Below are positions 58,402-64,000 of a DNA stretch of 64,000 nt, in pieces. Location: positions 20,584,001 through 20,648,000 of the forward strand of contig OX579639.1 of NCBI GenBank assembly GCA_951230915.1, in the 5' to 3' direction. The position numbers and the translations under genes are program-made. Each line of letters begins with the position of its first letter. Positions within the stretch are counted from its first letter, which is position 1. The stretch comes from Antitrichia curtipendula. Its lineage: Eukaryota > Streptophyta > Bryopsida > Hypnales > Leucodontaceae. The notes under the pieces were generated by a model that searched no databases, had not been told where the DNA came from, and was given only the letters and a program-made list of their open reading frames with translations.

Positions 58402-58918
58402 TAAGGTAAACCAGCCTATGACAGGCCAACTGTCTAATGCAGACATCTACATAACCCCCCCATTACAGTCCATTTCAGATTTTTGCTTCTACAATTTAAT
58501 TAGGTTGGTTAGTGGCCCGCATTAGTGCATTAGGTGATTGTGATAGAATTAGTAATGACTGTCATAGGACACTTACACATTGTGAGTGTAAACTCATCAT
58601 AAAGAGTTTTTTTTTTATTCCTTTGTGTGATGGCCACATTAAAAATTCTTGTGGTTGTGTTAGGAAATCTGAAGATTGCATTAGGTGGTAAGATGACCAT
58701 TATGAAGACATATTTTATTGATTTCAGATAGTCTACAGACTATTTTGGAAAAATACTTAAAAAATTCATAACAAATTCCTACTTTGTCCAAAAACTAAAA
58801 TTTTAACTGCTTCTTTCATTTCTCAAAGTTGTCTCTGCTAGAAAAAAATCTGATTTTATTTTGCTAATGGCAACATACCAAATCAGTCATTCTGCCTGTC
58901 ATAGGCTGGTTTACCTTA
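58402..58918. mobile_element. TIR element with TAAGGTAAACC ends, copy 2
   Basis: The left end is TAAGGTAAACCAGCCTATGA; the right end is TCATAGGCTGGTTTACCTTA, a perfect 20-bp inverse. It is 517 bp long, non-coding and homologous to 55626-56100, with a similarly placed interior. Flanking bases are compatible with a TA target duplication. Confidence 0.75.
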
Positions 58919-60117
58919 GTGTGTGAAAGTTATGGTCCAGAGGTTCTTGTTTTGCGGGCAATTATATAAGTTTTTGGAAAAATAAAGTATTTGATTCTTT
59001 TTTTTAAAGTCAAGTTTAATAATTCAAAAAAGAGAGTTTAAATATGCTTACTAGAGCAATTTCAACATTGGAATTTGTGTGTTTCAATTTCATCTAAGAG
59101 CTATTGACAATTTAGGTTTTCTTTCAATTTTATACAAACTTCTGCTTAATAGATTTCTTAAAATGAAAACCAAAATATTTGTTGAATTTTTATCCCTTAG
59201 ACTTTGTACTTGAATTTTCAACATATGAAATTTAAATAAAAACGTTTAGTGCAAACATTTTAAGCTAAATAGATTCAAGGTTAAATTATCTATACATGGA
59301 ACATGCTCAAAAATCTATTTACTTCACTTTAAAAGAAATTAACTTGCAATTTTATAGGTAAAGTTTTAAAATTTTCTTTCACAAATTTTTATACTAGTCT
59401 AGTGCAAGATCTTACAAATAAATATGCAAAAAAAAAAAAAATTTGAATTTGTTTTGTTCTTTGCAATGGAAATGTCAATTTGGAATGTTTTTTTTATGAA
59501 AAATAGGCCTTAGGATTTCATGGATTAGCTTGACTTGTACTCTTATAGCATGGTCAAAGCACAACTTTTGGGTAAATATGAGGCTAGAGCTATAGAATTA
59601 TGATTTTTCATTGACTTTTTTCATTTCCAAATTGGGTAGAGAAGGAACACATATATATAGGGCACATATACATAGGTAAGGTATCCTCATTCTTTTGCAA
59701 CACCATCCGTCTGCCACTAGCTACAGTAGCTAGAATAGATTTTTTCATATGAATTGCTCATTGATCCAAATATGGCAAAAGAGTTTGTTCAAATTCACAC
59801 TAGTTTTAAAAAACAACAATAGAAGTTATAAAGTTATTTGATGCAACCAATGAGATGGTACGTTGAAGCATTTTGTACTTCAAGTATGTCCAATTAACCA
59901 CTAAAGTTTCAAAGTCTTGGGATGGTTTAAAAATTTTGGGGGCAGGTTCTTGTGTTGTCAAATTCTACAATAATTTTTTGAAACTTCATTTGGAGACCGT
60001 AGCAAAATATACTTGTCTATGGAAATATGATTTTTATTTCAATTTATGCTCACAAAAAAAGAAGTTAATATACCTTCCTAAGCTTACATTAGAGAGAAAA
60101 TGATGCATCAAGAAGGC
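58919..60117. other. AT-rich DNA between elements
   Basis: No gene was recognised. A terminus of the TTAA family (TTAA before CCACTAAAGTTTC) sits at 59894-59897 without an identified partner. An A tract lies near 59430. Confidence 0.4.
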
Positions 60118-61090
60118 CACTAAAAAGTGACCAAACCGTTCTATTAATAAAAAATAGGTAGCCTGACAAATCTAGGCGTAGTGCAGTGTCAATTTATCTG
60201 AATTTCACAAAGGGTGTTTGGACTCAAAAACCAAGGTGTAGCAAAGATATATTTAATAATTACCGGCATCAAATTACTCAATGATTAATTCACAAATGAA
60301 ACAAATTGAGCCAAATGAAGTGGCTTTTGAAGCTAGTTATCAAAAAATTAGAAACACTAAAGATTATGAATTAACTTCACAAGCCACTTAATTTTGTGAG
60401 ATTGAAAGGGAGGAGGAGAGTTATTTATACAAGTGGGTTAGAAGTAGGTAAAACAATCCATTTGGGATATGTAAATTAAGATTAATAAGCTCACAACCGC
60501 TCATAGTTAAGTGAAAAATAAGAATTATGTTCAAAGTCGAATTTTAGACCCCATTTAGGCATAGTATAATGAATTTTTCAAAAAAATTTGAACTAAAAAA
60601 GTTGTATAATCAATCTATTTTTCATCTCCAAAAATCTATTTGAGGTTTAGAGCCTTCAACAAAAAGGTATGGATAAAATTCAGAGAGGGTGTTTGAAAAT
60701 GTCAAAGAAAATTTTCCTTTCAACCCCTTTTAGAATTTTGTCCATTACTTTTTATTGGAGTCAAAAATCTGTTGGAAGTTTTTTTTGGAGGTGAAAATTA
60801 GATTACTTATCCAACAATTTCTAGTTCAAAGTTATTTTGAAAAAAATTATTCTATTATGCCTAAATGGGGTCTAAAATTTGACTTTGAATATAATTCCTA
60901 CATTTGACAATGAGTAATCTCTCTTCTTAATATTCCATATCCTTTGAGGATTCACCATGGACCATTGATTTCTCTATAAAAACAACATTTTCACCCTTCA
61001 TTCTTAATAATTGTCAATGAATTAAATCTATCACATTGCCACTAAAAGAACTCTTGATGGTAGATTTCATTGGACTATTTTCAACATTTG
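60118..61090. mobile_element. Long-inverted-repeat element, copy B
   Basis: The left region (aaaaagtgaccaaaccgttc near 60122) matches the inverted right region of copy A. Inner arms at about 60410-60600 and 60790-60960 are inverse copies (accccatttaggcatagtat versus attatgcctaaatggggt). Non-coding. The right limit is approximate. Confidence 0.55.
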
Positions 61091-63900
61091 TTTTTTTTTG
61101 GTTAGAGTATAAGGTAAGCAATAATCAAGACTTAGGGTGCATTAGAATACTTGAATTGTGATTATTTAACACCTTGCACTTGGATTCTGAACCATTGACA
61201 ATCATCTAACATTGCAATGTAAGGTGAGCTATTATAGAGGAAAAATCAATCCTTAATCAAGATTAAATGTAATCATGGGGTTCTTTTAGCTGCTTTGGAG
61301 TAGCCTTCCAGAGGCTTGAGATTTTCTTTAATGAAAAGCTTGACTCTTGGCAACCAAAAGTGGTTCAAAAATTCAAAATTAATGTCTATAGAGAAAACTT
61401 TGAATTGTTTGATTCATTCAGTTTGGATTAGTTACATGAAAGTTATAGAGAGTCTTGTTTTGTGGACAACCAAGGCATCTTTTAAAAAAAATAACAAATA
61501 GAGTTTGTTTGTGAGCTCGATTTTTACAATTTTTTCAAACAAAAAGGTCCAACAGATGTAAATTCCTTGCTACAATAATTTCACTATTTAAAATTTGACA
61601 TGTTTCAACTCCAATTTGCAACATGTTATTGCAAAATGGGAGCATACAAAGTGAAAAATTTTGAAGTTCAAATATGGTATGATAGCCTCCTACCTTTGTA
61701 GGTTTCATACAACTTGGTTGAGTAGATTTGTTTTGGAAACTAAATTAGATGCACTTTTAGTTGTGACTAGGAAAAATATCACACTATCGGCAAGTTTAGT
61801 GTCTTTCAAGATTCTTTTTGTTTGTTTGTTAAACTTTTAAGATTCCTTCTGCCAGCCGAAAGTTAGAACTATTTATCATCTTGATTTTTTTAAGTTTAAT
61901 TTTATAAGATTTTCAGGAATTTTGTGCTATAAAATGCAAGTATACAATGTAGTAGTAACAATCTAGCTTCAGGATGTGATATCAGTGTAAAGTAACTTCA
62001 CCTAAAATTGCACAAATAAGCAATTCAACATGGTTTCCATTATAATATTGAAATTTTTTTTGTGGGGCCTTATTAGTAGTCAAAAGAGGATTAATTTTAG
62101 ATTCTCTTAGAATGCATTTTTTGAACGCCGTATGAATAAACAACAAATTTTTAGAGTATTAAAAATAGTTGTTTTTAAAATCAACTATAGATTCTCATGA
62201 ATACTGGGAGTACATTTTAGACAAGAACAAGAATTCAACTAGATTGATTGGTTTTAGAAAGTGGTTGAAATTAAACGTACTTACCTAATTCAAATTTAGA
62301 TTTCTATTCGAAAACCCAATCATCTGATAAAGTTAACGCTAATTTTGTTAAATTGGCAATTTAACTAGATTACACTATAAACTTCATTGAGTACAATTTC
62401 AGAAAAAATAATGCTTGCTATTATTATTATTATTATTATATATATATTTATGATATTAAATAGTTAAAATAATTGATTAAATTAGTAAAAAAACAATTGT
62501 TTCAAATTAAATTATTTTATTTTGCTATTATTAATCTTACATTACTAATGATTGTATAATACAAGTGGCTACAATACCTTTGAGATTTGATAATATTAGT
62601 CTTAGTGATAATTGGTGTTTATAGTGCACATGTATATAAAAAATATAATTTATCCTTTGGAAAAAAGGTCATGTACATAGAACCTTAAAGAGAACCCTAA
62701 TTTATATTTAGTGACACAAAATGCTACCGACTTATTTTTAATCCAAAATTTGCTTGTACCACCTTTTGACTTCTGTACCAATGCTTATATTATCCTTGAA
62801 TACCCTTCATGCAATAAATTGACAGCGTGTGACTGACTTCACATGTATAATATTCAATAGAAGACTATTATTTTCATTAATTTTTTTAGTTTAAAGATTT
62901 ATATAGTATGTTTATAGGAAATGCTAGATGGTGGTTAAATTTCCTTCATTGAGGTTTTATTAATTTTATTTCTATACAAAGAAAAGATTTCTTATTCATG
63001 AATCACAAAATATACTATTTTAATATGGACAATTTGGTTAAAATGGTGAAATTCCTTAACTTTGGCAGTTTCTACAGTTTAGACTATGTGGTTTGAAATG
63101 TACAACAACCCTAGATGTTTGAAATCTATATCATTCCAAAATATCTGAAATCTACATTTGTCATAGATGGCACTTTCAAAATTAAGACCATATGGTCTGA
63201 AATCTATAATAGTCCTAGATTTTTGAAATTTATATATGACATAGGTATCACTTTTATGTTTCAAAACCATTGGTCTGAAAATGGCACATGAAATACCGCC
63301 ATTTAATGAAAGTCTCCATTGGTGTATTTTAGCAACTTCGGGCTCATTGACAATTTTCAATTAATTGGATCACTTGTAGTTTTCAAAGCTCAATGTAGTT
63401 GAGTATTACAATTTTGGCTCTCTAAACTGCGTCAATGTATAATTATAACAAAATAAATCAAAATTTGTAACTCCAGTTTTAAGCCATATTGGATTGGAAG
63501 TATTACTTGGCAATTGTTTATAATTATTTTGAGCAAATAAAAAGAATTCATTGCAAAAGGGAAAGATCAACAAAGATAAAGATAGGAGGATTTGCAAAAT
63601 TTGATGTATGAAATAAGTGTATTATAATAATAAATAGTCTCCAGTGCCAAAACCAAACTCGAATCACTCAGTGATACTTGCTATTGTCCAATTTACACGC
63701 CTCATTAATTCCAATTCTTTTTTCCTTGTATAAAATAAAGTAGCAAAAATGATAGGCAAAGAGTTTATGAAAGACACCCAAAGAATGACTTATTACGCTC
63801 TTGCACCAATCCATGCCAAACCTTTTCAATAAATGAGATTTAGGCTACATAAGGCTGAGTTAGTGGCTACAATTAATATCTAGAAAAAACATGGTGATGG
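61091..63900. other. AT-rich DNA with dispersed repeats
   Basis: It includes the dispersed repeat at 61990-62300 (partner at 25180-25480), a (TTA)n microsatellite near 62420-62438, and at 63030-63310 a segment with three or four diverged units beginning tctgaaatctat. No gene, RNA gene or transposase fragment was recognised. Confidence 0.4.
61990..62300 (+). repeat. Dispersed repeat, copy 2 (partner at about 25.2 kb)
   Basis: Same order and orientation of phrases as 25180-25480. Both run from a 'caattaaacatggtttc'-like start to ttttagaaagtggttgaaat. No terminal inversion was identified. Confidence 0.5.
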
Positions 63901-63910
63901 AGTGATTAGT

Positions 63911-64000
63911 CACTACAATAAAAACTTCCACCTTTTCAATAAAAATTCATCACAAGTAGTGACTTTTTTAGACCTTCATATTGTGACCATCAATTCAGAA
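63911..64000 (+). mobile_element. Possible CACTA-type terminus running off the right edge
   Basis: CACTACAATAAAAACTTCC begins at 63911, directly after the bases tagt. CACTACAA-A is a common start of plant CACTA elements, and the word gtagtgac recurs inverted 47 bp inside, as in subterminal repeats. The rest lies outside the window, so this is a suggestion only. Confidence 0.3.

Noticed and set aside
62401..62460. (TTA)n/(TA)n tract as a regulatory or origin sequence
   Set aside because: A simple microsatellite in AT-rich DNA, with no supporting context.
1..64000. CRISPR arrays, bacterial operons, tRNA or rRNA genes
   Set aside because: No regularly spaced identical repeats with unique spacers, no cloverleaf or rRNA core sequences seen; the genes are spliced and eukaryotic.

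Overview
The window is nuclear DNA of a land plant. The evidence is spliced genes with GT-AG introns for plant-type proteins (a folate-biopterin transporter, a vacuolar cation/H+ exchanger, the bifunctional FMN hydrolase/riboflavin kinase and a class III peroxidase), set in AT-rich DNA crowded with plant transposable elements. Introns in the 5' leaders, the compact gene islands and the mix of repeats would fit a non-seed plant such as a moss or lycophyte, but the species cannot be fixed from the sequence.

Layout. 1 to about 8.6 kb: a decayed En/Spm (CACTA) transposon, open at the left edge, with Transposase_21 (tnp2), DUF4218 and DUF4216 coding blocks; the stretch between the last two blocks is an array of degenerate ~720-bp tandem repeats. 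9.3-12.6 kb: repeat-rich DNA with an element flanked by TTAA. 12.6-17.8 kb: folate-biopterin transporter gene. 17.8-28.1 kb: gene-poor DNA with several small TIR elements, including a canonical Stowaway. 28.2-34.1 kb: CAX-type exchanger gene. 34-38 kb: nothing recognisable. About 38.2-47.6 kb: a nest of transposons. A PIF/Harbinger element (Myb/SANT-like gene on +, DDE nuclease gene on -) was hit by a palindromic MITE and by a Copia retrotransposon. The Copia was then hit by a 1.07-kb TTAA-flanked element, which carries a 133-bp CACTA-ended foldback MITE, and by a 1.37-kb element in its 3' LTR. 48.2-52.75 kb: FMN hydrolase/riboflavin kinase gene. 53.8-55.2 kb: GC-rich intronless class III peroxidase on -. 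55.6-64 kb: several families of TIR and long-inverted-repeat elements and no host gene.

The four host genes do not form a pathway. Two concern cofactors (folate/pterin transport and FMN turnover), one is a vacuolar Ca2+ exchanger and one a secreted peroxidase. The most unusual content is the transposon layer. A family with TTAA target duplications and CC(A/C)CTAAA ends has at least three fairly complete copies and several lone ends; one insertion is proven by the interrupted Copia reading frame. The 133-bp hairpin MITE has a natural empty-site counterpart within the window. Exon boundaries below were assigned by hand from splice signals, phase and protein-family continuity.
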